DNA of 64,000 nt from Glycomyces sp. YM15 (GCF_016918015.1 NZ_JAERMK010000019.1:53828-117827), one strand, 5' to 3'. Counted from the first letter of the stretch, positions 53,733 through 63,663 are shown. Made by a program: numbers and translations. Notes: generated by a model not told the origin, from the sequence alone.

Positions 53733-54644
53733 TCACCAATGCGGTGTGCCGCAGGAGGCCTCCGCGCTGCCGGGCTCGATTTGGACCGTCGCGTGCGCGA
53801 TGTCGAATTGTTCTGCCAGCGTCCGCTGCGCGTCGCCGAGGACGATTCCGGGGTCGGCGCCCGAGTCGACTGCGAGATGGACGGTCGCGACCTCCATACC
53901 CGAAGTCAAAGTCCACAGATGGAGATCGTGGACTTCTTTCACTCCATCGAGTGTGCCGAGCGCGTGTTCGACCGCGCCCGGGTCGACGCCGACGGGCGCG
54001 TGCTGGAGGAGGATGCGCAGCGCGTCGCGTCCCAGCCGGTAGGCGCGGGGCAGGATGAACAGGCCCACGCCGACGGCGATCACGCTGTCGATCGCGTACC
54101 AGTCGGTGAGGGCGATGACCGTGGCGGCGGCGATGACGCCGAGCGAGGCGATCGCGTCGCCGAGGACCTCGACGTAGGCGCCGCGCACATTGATGGATTC
54201 GGTGGCGGCCGAGCGGAGCAGGAGCAGGGAGGCGACGTTCGCGGCGAGGCCGAAGACGGCGACGGCGAGCATCGGGCCGGACTGCACCTCGGGCTGATCG
54301 CCGAGGCGGCGCACGGCCTGCACGATGACGAACCCGGCGACACCGAACAGCAGCGCCGTGTTCGCCAGGGCCGCCAGCACTTCCAGCCGGTACATCCCGT
54401 AGGTGCGGCGAGGCCGCCCGCCCGCGCGGCTCACCGCGATGATCGCCGCCAGCGCCATGGCGATCCCCAGGGCGTCGCCGGCGACGTGGCCGGCGTCCGA
54501 GAGCAGCGCGAGCGAGTGGGTGTACCAGGAGGCGATCGCCTCGGCGGCCATCACCGCGAGGGCGAGGCCGAGGGCGAGCCAGAGGCGGCTCCGGTGTCGC
54601 GCGCCGAGTGAGGCGGCTCCTGCGTGCGAGTGGTCGTGGCCCAT
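53733..54644 (-). CDS. Cation diffusion facilitator (Zn/Co exporter)
   Basis: 303 aa with six membrane helices and a His-rich start (MGHDHSH). The transport site on helix 2 is seen as LLSDAGHVAGD; on helix 5 the usual HxxxD reads VEVLGD, a Glu variant seen in actinobacteria. C-terminal cytoplasmic metal-binding domain (VKEVHDLHLWTLTSG). It exports zinc or cobalt in exchange for protons. A candidate ArsR/SmtB-type operator lies upstream. Confidence 0.92.
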   Translation of the reverse strand: MGHDHSHAGAASLGARHRSRLWLALGLALAVMAAEAIASWYTHSLALLSDAGHVAGDALGIAMALAAIIAVSRAGGRPRRTYGMYRLEVLAALANTALLFGVAGFVIVQAVRRLGDQPEVQSGPMLAVAVFGLAANVASLLLLRSAATESINVRGAYVEVLGDAIASLGVIAAATVIALTDWYAIDSVIAVGVGLFILPRAYRLGRDALRILLQHAPVGVDPGAVEHALGTLDGVKEVHDLHLWTLTSGMEVATVHLAVDSGADPGIVLGDAQRTLAEQFDIAHATVQIEPGSAEASCGTPHW

Positions 54645-54724
54645 GGAGAGCGGTCTCCTTCGTTGCTGGCGGCGCGGCGATCCGGGCCTCGGCGGTGGGA
54701 TCCCCGCCGCCTTTGAATGCTAAC

Positions 54725-54740
54725 ATGCGCACTATTGCAT
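54725..54740 (-). promoter_or_regulatory. Candidate metal-sensor operator of the CDF gene
   Basis: ATGCAATAGTGCGCAT (minus strand) is a 16-base imperfect palindrome of the ArsR/SmtB kind, 80 bases before the exporter start. No sensor gene lies in the window. Confidence 0.4.
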
Positions 54741-54936
54741 ATTAAGGTACGGGGCCGATTCGCCTCGGCGTTCCACGGCAACCCGGGTCGAAGACCCGTC
54801 GCGCGATGTGCCCGATCCGCGGCATTTCCGTGCGGTGCCCAAAGAAACGCCGGAACCAGGGGGACTTTCACAAATGCGGGGCAGCAATGGAATAATATTC
54901 GTACCAACATCATCAGCACTGGTCACGGGGGTGACG

Positions 54937-55410
54937 ATGAAAGACGCCATTGAAACCTCGACCATCGCGTTCTTCGCAATCGTCGCGATCGTCCTCGTCT
55001 TCGCAGCCGTCCTCGGCCTGCGATCCGCCATCGAGACCAAGCGCCGTCGAAAAGCCCGGGCCAAAGCCGACGCCGAAGCCTGGACCGAACTCCTCGGCAG
55101 CCAGCTCAAGATCGCCCCCGTCTCCGTGGGCGACACCGAAGCCGCCGCGGCCCTCGACCGCGCCAGGAAACTCCACTACAAAGCGGTCGAGCGACTCAAG
55201 ACCGCCAAGAAGACCAAGCAGTTCGCGCGCATCCGCACCTACGCGCTCGCCGGCCTGCACAACCTGAACATCATGCGCCGCCGCCTCGGCAAGGCCCCCG
55301 GACCGCAGGGCCCCATGCCCTTCAACACCGCGGGCACGAACAAGGCCGCCAAGCGCGACGACAACGTCCGGGACGTCCCCACAGGACCGTCCACAGGACT
55401 GCCCTTCTAA
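54937..55410 (+). CDS. Small membrane-anchored hypothetical protein
   Basis: 157 aa from the ATG at 54937 after GGGGGTG. One membrane helix near the start (AFFAIVAIVLVFAAVLGL), then a basic, helical cytoplasmic part (ETKRRRKARAKADAEAW, TAKKTKQFARIRTYALAGL). The frame extends upstream to 54808 without coding bias. Function unknown. Confidence 0.75.
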   Translation: MKDAIETSTIAFFAIVAIVLVFAAVLGLRSAIETKRRRKARAKADAEAWTELLGSQLKIAPVSVGDTEAAAALDRARKLHYKAVERLKTAKKTKQFARIRTYALAGLHNLNIMRRRLGKAPGPQGPMPFNTAGTNKAAKRDDNVRDVPTGPSTGLPF

Positions 55411-55419
55411 CTCAAACGC

Positions 55420-55460
55420 ACGAAACACGGGGGCGGCCGACGGCCGCCCCCGTGCTTCGT
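55420..55460. terminator. Bidirectional terminator between convergent genes
   Basis: CACGGGGGCGGCC, loop GAC, GGCCGCCCCCGTG, extended by ACGAA/TTCGT: a stem of 18 bp with one mismatch. Confidence 0.8.
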
Positions 55461-55465
55461 GCCCG

Positions 55466-55852
55466 CTACTCCGCGACCGGCTTCCGCGGCGACAGCAGAT
55501 CCATCACCCACATCGCCAGCGACACGATGATCGCGCCCCAGAACGCCGGCCAGAAACCGTCCACGAAGAACCCCAGCGACAGCTGCTCCGAGACCCAGCC
55601 GGTCAGCCAGAACATCAAAGCGTTCACCACCAGCCCGAACAGGCCCAGCGTCAACACGTACAACGCGCAGCCGACCGCCATGATGATCGGCTTCACGAAC
55701 GTGTTCACCAGCGTGAACACCAACGCCACCAGCACGAGCGACAAGAACCGCTCCAGCACCGAATCGCCGTACAGGTGAATGCCCCCGACGATCGCGGTCG
55801 CCAGCCACAGCGCCAGCGCCGTCAGGACCAGACGCACCAGAAATCTCATCAT
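55466..55852 (-). CDS. Phage-holin-4 superfamily-like membrane protein
   Basis: 128 aa with four membrane helices ([62 protein letters not shown]). The [10 protein letters not shown] and LNTF/VNTF region matches the Phage_holin_4_2/YvlD-like family common in actinobacteria; function unknown. GATACT seven bases before the ATG suggests a leaderless message. Confidence 0.85.
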   Translation of the reverse strand: MMRFLVRLVLTALALWLATAIVGGIHLYGDSVLERFLSLVLVALVFTLVNTFVKPIIMAVGCALYVLTLGLFGLVVNALMFWLTGWVSEQLSLGFFVDGFWPAFWGAIIVSLAMWVMDLLSPRKPVAE

Positions 55853-55946
55853 CCGGCCAGTATCGCCGCCGCAACGACCCCGCGTCCAGTTTCCGCCGAG
55901 ACGGGAAGAGACCACCCGACACCGGCGAGACCGACCCGGGCCCCCG

Positions 55947-56002
55947 GATTCACCCCCGGTTCACCCAAGATCGAACCCGACGCCACCCTCCCGGCCTACA
56001 GT
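55947..56002 (+). promoter_or_regulatory. PHO box and promoter of pstB
   Basis: Two contiguous 11-base direct repeats, GATTCACCCCC (55947-55957) and GGTTCACCCAA (55958-55968), match the actinobacterial PhoP half-site GTTCACC. TACAGT at 55997-56002 is the -10 box, 28 bases further. Confidence 0.75.
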
Positions 56003-56054
56003 CGCGGCAGCCCCCGCTTCGCTTCCACACCTGCCCCGCGCAGAAGGAGAGACC

Positions 56055-56939
56055 ATGAGCGACCCGTCGTACTCGGCGCTCGGCCGCACCGTCGACCCCC
56101 GTCGCATCGGTGCGAACACCGCTCCCGCCGCCCAGCACGCGCCGACCGGCCACGGCGCCCCCACCGTCTTCGACATTCGCGGCGTCAACGTCTACTACGG
56201 CGCCTACAACGCCGTCAAAGACGTCGACTTCACCGTCGCCAAGAACGAGATCACCGCGCTCATCGGCCCCTCGGGCTGCGGCAAGTCCACCCTGCTCCGC
56301 TCCCTCAACCGGATGAACGACCTCATCCCCGGCGCCCGCGTCGAAGGCACGGTCGCCTACCACGGCAAGGACGTCTACGCCGCCGACGTCGACCCCGTCG
56401 AAGTCCGCCGCCGCATCGGCATGGTCTTCCAGAAGGCCAACCCCTTCCCCAAGTCCATCTTCGACAACGTCGCCTACGGCCCCAGGATCCACGGCGTCCC
56501 CCGCGCCGAACGCGAGGCCATCGTCGAGGACTCCCTCAAGAAGGCCGCCCTCTGGGACGAGGTCAAGGACAAGCTCAAGCAGAGCGCCCTCGCCCTCTCC
56601 GGCGGCCAGCAGCAGCGCCTCTGCATCGCCCGCACCATCGCGCTGGCACCCGAAGTGGTCCTCATGGACGAGCCCTGCTCGGCCCTCGACCCCATCGCCA
56701 CGGCCCGCATCGAAGAGCTCATGGTCGACCTGGCCAAGCAGTTCACGATCGTGATCGTCACGCACAACATGCAGCAGGCCGCGCGCGTCTCCGACAAGAC
56801 CGCGTTCTTCTCCACCGAAGTCAACGAGCAGAGCGATACCCGCACCGGCGTCCTCGTCGAATTCGACGACACCCAGCGGATCTTCACCACGCCCTCCGAC
56901 GAGCGCACCGAGAACTACGTCACCGGCCGTTTCGGCTGA
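56055..56939 (+). CDS. pstB: Phosphate ABC transporter ATP-binding protein PstB
   Basis: 294 aa, ATG after AAGGAGAG. Walker [11 protein letters not shown]-loop [10 protein letters not shown] (PstB-specific), signature LSGGQQQR, Walker [15 protein letters not shown]-loop [13 protein letters not shown]. An N-terminal extension of about 37 residues precedes the domain. Drives high-affinity phosphate uptake with PstSCA. It is alone on this strand with its own PHO box, facing pstA tail to tail. Confidence 0.97.
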   Translation: MSDPSYSALGRTVDPRRIGANTAPAAQHAPTGHGAPTVFDIRGVNVYYGAYNAVKDVDFTVAKNEITALIGPSGCGKSTLLRSLNRMNDLIPGARVEGTVAYHGKDVYAADVDPVEVRRRIGMVFQKANPFPKSIFDNVAYGPRIHGVPRAEREAIVEDSLKKAALWDEVKDKLKQSALALSGGQQQRLCIARTIALAPEVVLMDEPCSALDPIATARIEELMVDLAKQFTIVIVTHNMQQAARVSDKTAFFSTEVNEQSDTRTGVLVEFDDTQRIFTTPSDERTENYVTGRFG

Positions 56940-56948
56940 TGGACACCG

Positions 56949-56980
56949 CGAAGGGCCCCACCGAACGGTGGGGCCCTTCG
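56949..56980 (+). terminator. pstB terminator
   Basis: CGAAGGGCCCCACC, loop GAAC, GGTGGGGCCCTTCG, then CCTTTG: 14-bp perfect stem. Confidence 0.85.
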
Positions 56981-56998
56981 CCTTTGCAGTGAGTAGAA

Positions 56999-57026
56999 CG
57001 GCCCCGCACCGTCCGGTGCGGGGCCG
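56999..57026 (-). terminator. pstA terminator hairpin
   Basis: CGGCCCCGCACC, loop GTCC, GGTGCGGGGCCG: 12-bp stem just beyond the pstA stop on the minus strand. No clear T-run. Confidence 0.65.
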
Positions 57027-57046
57027 AGGAGTGAGACCGAGCGGTA

Positions 57047-57949
57047 TCAGCGCTTGTCGATCGCGAACCGCGACGCGATGATGCGCGACACGATCGTGAA
57101 CAGGAAGACGATCGCGATCAGGGTCAGGGCCGCACCCCAGGCGCGGTCCTGCGAGGCCGCGAACGGCTGGCTCGCGTTGCGGAAGATCTGCGCGGCGAGC
57201 GTCGTGTTCTGACCGTCGAACAGGTCCGGCTTGTAGACGTACGTCAGACCCACGGTGACGATGATCGGTGCGGTCTCACCGGCCGCACGAGCGACCGCCA
57301 GGAGCGAACCCGAGGTGATGCCCGACGACGCCGCGGGGAGCACCACGCCCATGACCGTGCGCCACTTGCGCGCGCCGAGGCCCGAAGACGCCTGCCGAAG
57401 CTCGTCGGGGACGAGTCGCAGCATCTCCTCGGTCGAGCGGATCACGATCGGCAGCATCAGGCAGGCCAGGGCGAGCGCCCCGCCGAAGCCGGTCTTGTCG
57501 CCGATGACGATCACGTAGCCGACGTAGATGAACAGGCCCATCATGATCGACGGCACTCCGGTCATGACGTCCGCCATGGTCCGGATGAACCGCGCCAACG
57601 GCTTGTTCTTGCCGTACTCGTTGAGGTAGACGGCGCCGAGCACGCCGATCGGGATCGAAAGCAGCGCCGCCATGCCGGTGATCGCGAGGGTGCCGAGGAT
57701 CGCCGGACCCATGCCAGGGCCCGCCGTGCGGTAGTTCCGCGGGATCTCCTCGATGAACCAGTCCAGGCTCCACGACGAGGCTCCCCGGGAGACGACCTGC
57801 CAGGCCACCAGGGCCAGCGGCAGGGCGGCGATGAGGACGCACAAGCCGATGAGGACCGTGGCCCCGCGGTCGGCGATCGAGCGCCGCAGCGAGAGGTTGC
57901 GACCGGAGAGGTCGGGCGGTGTCGGGCCGCCGCTTTGGAGGGTCGTCAT
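57047..57949 (-). CDS. pstA: Phosphate ABC transporter permease PstA
   Basis: 300 aa, six membrane helices, EAA-type loop (ELRQASSGLGARKWRTVMGV) and GVPSIMMGLFIYVG, typical of PstA. Its ATG overlaps the pstC stop by 4 bases. Confidence 0.95.
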   Translation of the reverse strand: MTTLQSGGPTPPDLSGRNLSLRRSIADRGATVLIGLCVLIAALPLALVAWQVVSRGASSWSLDWFIEEIPRNYRTAGPGMGPAILGTLAITGMAALLSIPIGVLGAVYLNEYGKNKPLARFIRTMADVMTGVPSIMMGLFIYVGYVIVIGDKTGFGGALALACLMLPIVIRSTEEMLRLVPDELRQASSGLGARKWRTVMGVVLPAASSGITSGSLLAVARAAGETAPIIVTVGLTYVYKPDLFDGQNTTLAAQIFRNASQPFAASQDRAWGAALTLIAIVFLFTIVSRIIASRFAIDKR

Positions 57950-58929
57950 GAGTGGGCACCCTTCATCTGGATCTCCGCCCGGCGGACCACCACGCGGGCC
58001 AGGAAGTTGATCAGGACGGTGATGGCGAACAGCACGACGCCGATCCCGATGAGCGCGTCGGTGTGGAGTCCGCCCGACTCGCCCCACTGCTGGGCGATGA
58101 CGGCGGCCATGGTGTTGCCGGGCGCGAACAGGTTGGTGTTGACGCCGATCGCGCCGCCGATGACCAGCGCCACGGCGATCGTCTCGCCCATGGCCCGGCC
58201 GAGGCCGAGCATCGACGCGCCCACGAGCCCACCGAACGAGTGGGGGAGGATCGCGCCCTTGATCATCTCCCAGCGGGTGGCGCCCAGCGCGTACGCGCCC
58301 TGCTTGTCGATGTCGGGGACGGTCGCGAACACCTCCCGCGAGATCGAGGTGATGATCGGGATGCACATGACCGCGAGGATCAGCCCCGCGGTGAAGTAGT
58401 TGCGGCCCGTGTTGGTCTCGTCGAAGATCACGTTCAGACCCGGGACGGGCGCCACGACGCCGGCCCACCACTGGTAGATCGGCTGCACCCACGGAATCAG
58501 CACGATGCTGCCCACCAGGCCGAACACCACCGAGGGGACGGTCGCGAGGAGGTCGACGATCGTGACGATGTACTTGCGGCTGCGGCGGTGCGCCACCTCG
58601 GTGATGAACAGCGCGATGCCGATCGACACCGGCACCGCGATGATCATCGCGATGAGCGAGGTCACCAGGGTGCCGTAGAGGAACCCGAGCGTCCCGAAGA
58701 TCTCTTCGTTCGGATCCCAGGTGGTCCCGGTGAGGAACTCGATCGGGTCTGCGGCGATGGCGGGCCAGGCCTGGACCGAGGTCGTGACCAGGATCAGTCC
58801 CAGCACGATGAGAACGGTGAGCCCGGCCAGGGCCACCAGGCCGGTGAATCCCCTGTCGGTGCGGCGGGAGCGGGCTTCGCCTCCGAGATCGATCTCGGGG
58901 GGCGCTTCGGGAGGTGCCGTAGCGGTCAC
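57946..58929 (-). CDS. pstC: Phosphate ABC transporter permease PstC
   Basis: 327 aa from a GTG at 58929 with GGAGAG six bases upstream; the open frame to a TTG at 59019 would overlap pstS. Six membrane helices, loop KQGAYALGATRWEMIKGAI, ATVPSVVFGLVG. Middle gene of pstSCA. Confidence 0.93.
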   Translation of the reverse strand: MTATAPPEAPPEIDLGGEARSRRTDRGFTGLVALAGLTVLIVLGLILVTTSVQAWPAIAADPIEFLTGTTWDPNEEIFGTLGFLYGTLVTSLIAMIIAVPVSIGIALFITEVAHRRSRKYIVTIVDLLATVPSVVFGLVGSIVLIPWVQPIYQWWAGVVAPVPGLNVIFDETNTGRNYFTAGLILAVMCIPIITSISREVFATVPDIDKQGAYALGATRWEMIKGAILPHSFGGLVGASMLGLGRAMGETIAVALVIGGAIGVNTNLFAPGNTMAAVIAQQWGESGGLHTDALIGIGVVLFAITVLINFLARVVVRRAEIQMKGAHS

Positions 58930-59011
58930 GTTCGTCTCTCCGGTTTCGTCGTCGGCACGGCCGAAGACCCCATCGGCGTTGCGGCCGCTGGGGTCATCGG
59001 ATCCGGGATGC

Positions 59012-60064
59012 TTACGCAATAGTCTCGTTCAGCGCGGCGAGGGCCTGCTCCTGCAGACCTGCGGGCAGCGGCGCGAAGTAGTTGTCGGTCGCGATGTCCT
59101 GGCCGTCCGTGAGCAGGTAGTTCACGAACTCCTTGACGCCGGCGGCGACCTCCTCGTCCTCGTAGTCGGTGCGGAGGAGGATGTAGGTCGGCGCGACGAT
59201 CGGGTAGGTCTCGGCCCCGGCCGCGTTCAGCGGGTTGTACGACAGGTCGTCGGCCACTTCGGCGCCGTCGAGGGCCGCGGTGGTGGCCTCCAGGGTCGGC
59301 TGGATGAAGGCGCCGTCGGCGTTCTCGATGGCGGCGGTCACCAGCTTCGTCTCGGTGGCGTCGGCCAGGTCGACGTAGCCGATCGCGCCCTCGGTCTGGG
59401 TGATGACCTGGGCGACACCGGTGTTCTTCTCGCCGCCGATGGAGCCTTCGGGCCAGGTGACCTCGTCACCCGAGCCGAGCGTCCAAGCGTCGGTGGCCTC
59501 GTCGAGGAACTTGGTGAAGTTCGAGGTGGTGCCGGAGCCGTCCGAGCGGTGCGCGACCGTGATCGCGGTGTCGGGCAGGGTGACGCCCTCGTTCGTGGCG
59601 GCGATCGCAGGGTCGTTCCAGGCGGTGATGGCGCCCTGGAAGATGTTCGCCAGCGTCTCCTGGTCCAACTGCAGGCCTTCGACGCCCGGCAGGTTATAGG
59701 ACACGGTGATCGGGGCGGCCACGGTCGGGATGTACTGGAACGAACCGGCCTCGGGGCCGTCGTCATCCTTCACCAGCGAGTCGCTGCCCGCGAAGTCGTT
59801 CAGGCCCTCGCCGAACTCGGACTTGCCGGTGCCGGAGCCGACGGCGTTGTAGGTCACGATCAGATCGGGGTTCACCTCGGCGTAGGCCTCGATGGCGGCC
59901 GCGTAGAACGCGTCCGGGAAGCTGGCGCCAGAGCCGGTGATCTCACCAGAGACCATCTCGCCGTCGGCGCCGTTGTCATCGCTGCCGCCGCCACAGGCCG
60001 CCATGCTCATGGCCAGGGCGCCCGCAGTCAGCGTGCCGAAAATCGTCCGGCGGTTCAGTTTCAT
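59012..60064 (-). CDS. pstS: Phosphate-binding lipoprotein PstS
   Basis: 350 aa from the ATG at 60064 (GTG 60070 also in frame). Lipobox LAMSMAAC with an acidic linker. Phosphate-binding motifs GSGASFPDAFY, GSGTGKSEF, FAGSDSLV and RSDGSGTTSNFTKF match the PstS family. It captures phosphate outside the membrane. First gene of the unit, directly after the PHO box. Confidence 0.95.
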   Translation of the reverse strand: MKLNRRTIFGTLTAGALAMSMAACGGGSDDNGADGEMVSGEITGSGASFPDAFYAAAIEAYAEVNPDLIVTYNAVGSGTGKSEFGEGLNDFAGSDSLVKDDDGPEAGSFQYIPTVAAPITVSYNLPGVEGLQLDQETLANIFQGAITAWNDPAIAATNEGVTLPDTAITVAHRSDGSGTTSNFTKFLDEATDAWTLGSGDEVTWPEGSIGGEKNTGVAQVITQTEGAIGYVDLADATETKLVTAAIENADGAFIQPTLEATTAALDGAEVADDLSYNPLNAAGAETYPIVAPTYILLRTDYEDEEVAAGVKEFVNYLLTDGQDIATDNYFAPLPAGLQEQALAALNETIA

Positions 60065-60130
60065 GTTCACAGCTGGTCTCTACTCCGTCTCCCGGACGCG
60101 GCCCGGGTCACTGCTTCACTGTTCGAGACC

Positions 60131-60186
60131 TATGTAAGTGGCATCCGGTGTTCACCCGCTGACGTGTAGTTGAACTCAAGGTGAAC
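60131..60186 (-). promoter_or_regulatory. PHO box and promoter of pstSCA
   Basis: On the minus strand GTTCACCTTGA (60176-60186) and GTTCAACTACA (60165-60175) are contiguous 11-base repeats, with a weaker third (CGTCAGC). TACATA (60131-60136) lies 28 bases on, the same gap as at pstB. Confidence 0.85.
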
Positions 60187-60283
60187 GACTGAGCGCGATT
60201 CGCAACGATGTCGCGACTCCAGGAAACCGTAGGCCCGTGAGCTGCGAGTTTAATCGGACGTCGGCCAGCCTGTGACCGGACCG

Positions 60284-60931
60284 TTATGAACGGTCGAGGT
60301 GAACATCCCCTGTCACGAGGTACACCACCTGATGCGCGATGCGCACCGCGTGGTCGCCGAACCGCTCGAAGAACCGCGCCAGCAGGGCGACGTCGACCGC
60401 CGTCTGCGGCCCGTAGCCGAGGCTCGGGAGCTGCGCATGAATGCGCTGCTGGATCGCGTCGAGCTCGTCGTCGTCCAGGCCCATCTGCGAGGCCAGCAGG
60501 TGGTCGCGCTCTTCCAGGACCGTCACCAGCTTCTGCGAGAGGTGCACGGCCGCCGCGCCCATCGCCGAGAAGTCCGCCCGCAGTGAATCGGGGATCACCG
60601 GCACGGGCGCGCGCAGCAGCACCGACTTCGCCACGTGCTTCGCCAGGTCGCCCATCCGCTCCAGGTCCACCGAGATCCGCACGGCCCCCAGCACGAACCG
60701 CAGGTCCGTCGCGACCGGGTCGTACTGGGTCATCAGCTCCACGATCCGGTCGTCCACCCGGAACTGCAGCGCGTTCACCTGGTCGTCCGCGGCCACCACG
60801 GCTTCGGCCGCGGCGACGTCGGTCTCGAGCAGCGCCGCCGAGGCCTGCTCGACCGCGTCGCCGACCCTGCGGGCCATCTCGACCAGGAGCTCGTTGAGCT
60901 CATTGAGGTGCACGTGGAAGACATTCGCCAT
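60284..60931 (-). CDS. phoU: Phosphate signalling protein PhoU
   Basis: 215 aa, two three-helix PhoU repeats with metal-cluster motifs ERMGDLAKH and ERFGDHAVR. It links PstSCAB activity to the PhoR sensor. Separate from the pst genes; no PHO box seen upstream, while CATATATGG at about 60,957 may be part of its promoter. Confidence 0.95.
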   Translation of the reverse strand: MANVFHVHLNELNELLVEMARRVGDAVEQASAALLETDVAAAEAVVAADDQVNALQFRVDDRIVELMTQYDPVATDLRFVLGAVRISVDLERMGDLAKHVAKSVLLRAPVPVIPDSLRADFSAMGAAAVHLSQKLVTVLEERDHLLASQMGLDDDELDAIQQRIHAQLPSLGYGPQTAVDVALLARFFERFGDHAVRIAHQVVYLVTGDVHLDRS

Positions 60932-61090
60932 AGTGGACCAATCGAGGTTGTAAGGGCCATATATGCGCCCAGTCTAGGCACCGGAGGCCGAATCGAGGCC
61001 GCCGCCGCTGGCAAACTCCGGGCGAACAGGCCTGGACGACCGGCGTTAGAGTGAGGGCGACGCACGAACGATCCCCATGGAGCCGACCAG

Positions 61091-61849
61091 ATGACCTACC
61101 CCTCGCAGCCGGGCTACCCGACGCCGCAGTACGGCGGCCAGTCCCCGCAGCCGCAGCAGCAGAACAACCTGTGGCTGATCGGCGGGGCAGTACTCACGGT
61201 CCTCGTCATCATCATGACCGTGATCCTGCTCGTGGTGCAGCGCACTCACAACTCGAACAGCACCGAGGGCGGCGGCGGCACGACCACGACCGGCGAAGAA
61301 GGCGGCGACAACACCGGGGACGACGGCGGCGACGATGGCGGGGACGACGGCGGCGACGACGGTGACGGCGGCGCCCAAGTCACCGAGCTCAAGTCCGAGG
61401 CCTGCGACGCGTTCGACTTCAGCGTCTTCGAAGAGGCGTACGGCCCGCTCGACCCTGAGCACACTTCGCGGAGCGAGAGCACCACGAACGGCCTCGGCTC
61501 GCTGAGCTGCTCGTTCTACAACGAGTCCGTCACCGGCGTCAACCTGCGGTTCAACGACTACGAGGACGTCGACGACGTCGTCTACTGGGTCGAGTCGGAC
61601 GCCGACTACTACAACGCCGAGAACGGATACGAGTTCAGCGAGTACACCGAGATCGGCGACGCCGGCAGCTTCTACACCGACGACAGCAGCGGCACCAAGA
61701 CCATCAACCTCCACGTCGCCCTCGGCAGTCTGGAAGTCACCGCGTACACGACGCTGTGGGAGGGCGAGGACATCGACGAAGCCGCCGCCACCGCGGCGCT
61801 GGAGGACTTCGTCGCCCAGTCCGCCGAACTGTTCGCCGACTACATGTAG
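61091..61849 (+). CDS. Membrane-anchored acidic protein with Gly/Asp-repeat linker
   Basis: 252 aa. A Pro/Gln/Gly-rich cytoplasmic start, one membrane helix (LWLIGGAVLTVLVIIMTVIL), a low-complexity linker of (DDGG)n, then an extracellular domain with two Cys (EACDAF, LSCSFY) that resembles small actinobacterial sensor or lipoprotein-like DUF domains. Function unknown. Followed by a terminator. Confidence 0.8.
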   Translation: MTYPSQPGYPTPQYGGQSPQPQQQNNLWLIGGAVLTVLVIIMTVILLVVQRTHNSNSTEGGGGTTTTGEEGGDNTGDDGGDDGGDDGGDDGDGGAQVTELKSEACDAFDFSVFEEAYGPLDPEHTSRSESTTNGLGSLSCSFYNESVTGVNLRFNDYEDVDDVVYWVESDADYYNAENGYEFSEYTEIGDAGSFYTDDSSGTKTINLHVALGSLEVTAYTTLWEGEDIDEAAATAALEDFVAQSAELFADYM

Positions 61850-61855
61850 GAGAAG

Positions 61856-61885
61856 AGGCCCGGTGACCGCGCGGCCGCCGGGCCT
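61856..61885 (+). terminator. Terminator hairpin after the 252-aa gene
   Basis: AGGCCCGG ... CCGGGCCT, with an internal GCGGCC fold; followed by CTCCC, no strong T-run. Confidence 0.6.
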
Positions 61886-61906
61886 CTCCCACACGCGTTC
61901 AGGGAA

Positions 61907-61938
61907 ACCAAAAAGAGGCCCTGTGACCAGGACCTCTT
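61907..61938 (-). terminator. Intrinsic terminator of tRNA-Lys
   Basis: On the minus strand AAGAGGTCCTG, loop GTCA, CAGGGCCTCTT then TTTGG: stem with a single mismatch and a T-run. Confidence 0.8.
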
Positions 61939-61941
61939 GTG

Positions 61942-62017
<76 letters not shown>

Positions 62018-62132
62018 ATGGTGTTTGAGCAACTACCGCGTTTTTGTGGCGGTGTCTCTCGCACGAGGAGAAACTTTAGCATGTGCCGCGGGCACCGTCT
62101 CCGGGGGTCCCCGAGGTGGCTACGCTTGGACG

Positions 62133-63596
62133 GTGACAAGTTTCGTAGACCGCGTGAATCTCCAGGTCGTTGCCGGTAAGGGTGGCAACGGCTGTGTGTC
62201 GGTCCACCGTGAGAAGTTCAGGCCGCTCGGCGGACCCGACGGCGGCAACGGCGGCCACGGGGGTGATGTGGTCTTCGCCGTAGACCCGAACGTGCACACC
62301 CTGCTCGACTTCCACTTCCAGACCCGCCTCCAGGGCGGCAACGGCAAGCAGGGCCAAGGCTCCAACCGGGACGGCGCCAACGGTGAGTCCATCCGGGTGT
62401 CCGTGCCCAATGGCACCGTCATCTACTCCGATGGCCAGATTCTCGCCGACCTCACCGGTGTCGGCGCGGAGGTGACCGTCGCGCACGGCGGCCGCGGCGG
62501 CCGCGGCAACCGCGCCCTCGTCAGCTCCAAGCGCAAAGTCCCCGGCTTCGCCGAACTCGGCGAGCCGGGCGACGAACTCTCGGTCGTGCTCGAACTCAAG
62601 AGTGTGGCGGACGTCGGCCTCGTCGGCTTCCCCTCCGCGGGCAAGTCCTCGCTCATCGCCGCGATGTCGGCCGCCCGGCCGAAGATCGCCGACTATCCGT
62701 TCACGACGCTGACCCCGAACCTCGGGGTCGTGTCCGCCGGCGAGACGACCTACACCATCGCGGACGTCCCGGGACTCATCCCGGGCGCCGCCACAGGCAA
62801 GGGCCTCGGACTCCAGTTCCTGCGGCACATCGAACGCTGCGCGGTGCTCGCGCACGTCGTCGACAGCGCCAGCCTCGAGTCCGACCGCGACCCGGTCTCC
62901 GACATCGACGCCCTGGAGCACGAGCTCGCCGAGTACGGCGGACTCGCCGACCGGCCGCGCATCATCGTCCTCAACAAGATCGACATCCCGGACGGGCGCG
63001 AACTCGCCGACTACGTCGGCGGCGATCTCGAGAAGTACGGGTGGCCCGTCTTCGCGGTCAGCGCCGTCAGCCGTGAAGGACTGAAGGAGCTCAACTTCGC
63101 CTTCGCCAAGGAAGTGGTCGAGTACCGCGAAGCGCAGCCGCCGGTCGAGTCGGCGCGCACCGTGATCCGCCCGGTCGCCGTCGACGACTCCGGCTTCAAC
63201 GTCAAGAGGGTGAAGCCGGCCTTCGAGGGCGACATCGAATTCATCGTCACCGGCAGCAAGCCCGAACGCTGGATCGGCCAGACGAACTTCGAGAACGAGG
63301 AAGCGGTGGGCTACCTCGCCGACCGCCTCGCCGCCCTCGGCGTCGAGGACGCGCTCGTGAAGGCGGGTGCAGTGCCCGGCTCGTTCGTCCGCATCGCCGA
63401 CCACGAGTTCGAGTGGCAGCCGACCGACCCGGACATCGTCGCGACCGTCGCGCCCCGCGGCACCGACGCGCGATTTGAAGTCAGCGACCGCAAGGGCGCC
63501 GACGAACGCCTCGCCGAGCGCAGGGAGCGCCGCGCTGAGGTGCTCGAACGGGTCGCGAAGGAAGAGGAAGCCAGGGGCAAACGCCGCAAGCGATAG
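62133..63596 (+). CDS. obg: Obg/CgtA ribosome-assembly GTPase
   Basis: 487 aa from a GTG at 62133, seven bases after TACGCT (probable leaderless start); the open frame to 62025 overlaps nothing but lacks homology. Glycine-rich Obg fold ([15 protein letters not shown]), GTPase motifs [22 protein letters not shown], and an OCT domain (FEVEWQP-like [12 protein letters not shown]). It binds the large ribosomal subunit and links GTP level to growth and sporulation. Basic Glu/Arg tail. Confidence 0.96.
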   Translation: MTSFVDRVNLQVVAGKGGNGCVSVHREKFRPLGGPDGGNGGHGGDVVFAVDPNVHTLLDFHFQTRLQGGNGKQGQGSNRDGANGESIRVSVPNGTVIYSDGQILADLTGVGAEVTVAHGGRGGRGNRALVSSKRKVPGFAELGEPGDELSVVLELKSVADVGLVGFPSAGKSSLIAAMSAARPKIADYPFTTLTPNLGVVSAGETTYTIADVPGLIPGAATGKGLGLQFLRHIERCAVLAHVVDSASLESDRDPVSDIDALEHELAEYGGLADRPRIIVLNKIDIPDGRELADYVGGDLEKYGWPVFAVSAVSREGLKELNFAFAKEVVEYREAQPPVESARTVIRPVAVDDSGFNVKRVKPAFEGDIEFIVTGSKPERWIGQTNFENEEAVGYLADRLAALGVEDALVKAGAVPGSFVRIADHEFEWQPTDPDIVATVAPRGTDARFEVSDRKGADERLAERRERRAEVLERVAKEEEARGKRRKR

Positions 63597-63663
63597 CCCT
63601 GATTGCGGACTGACCTGCGGAAACGTGCGGTTCGCAAGGGTGTGGCGCCGAGCACGCACCCCC

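Noticed and set aside
61270..61370. Repeated GGCGACGA units as a CRISPR or VNTR
   Set aside because: It is the coding repeat of a Gly/Asp-rich linker; no unique spacers.
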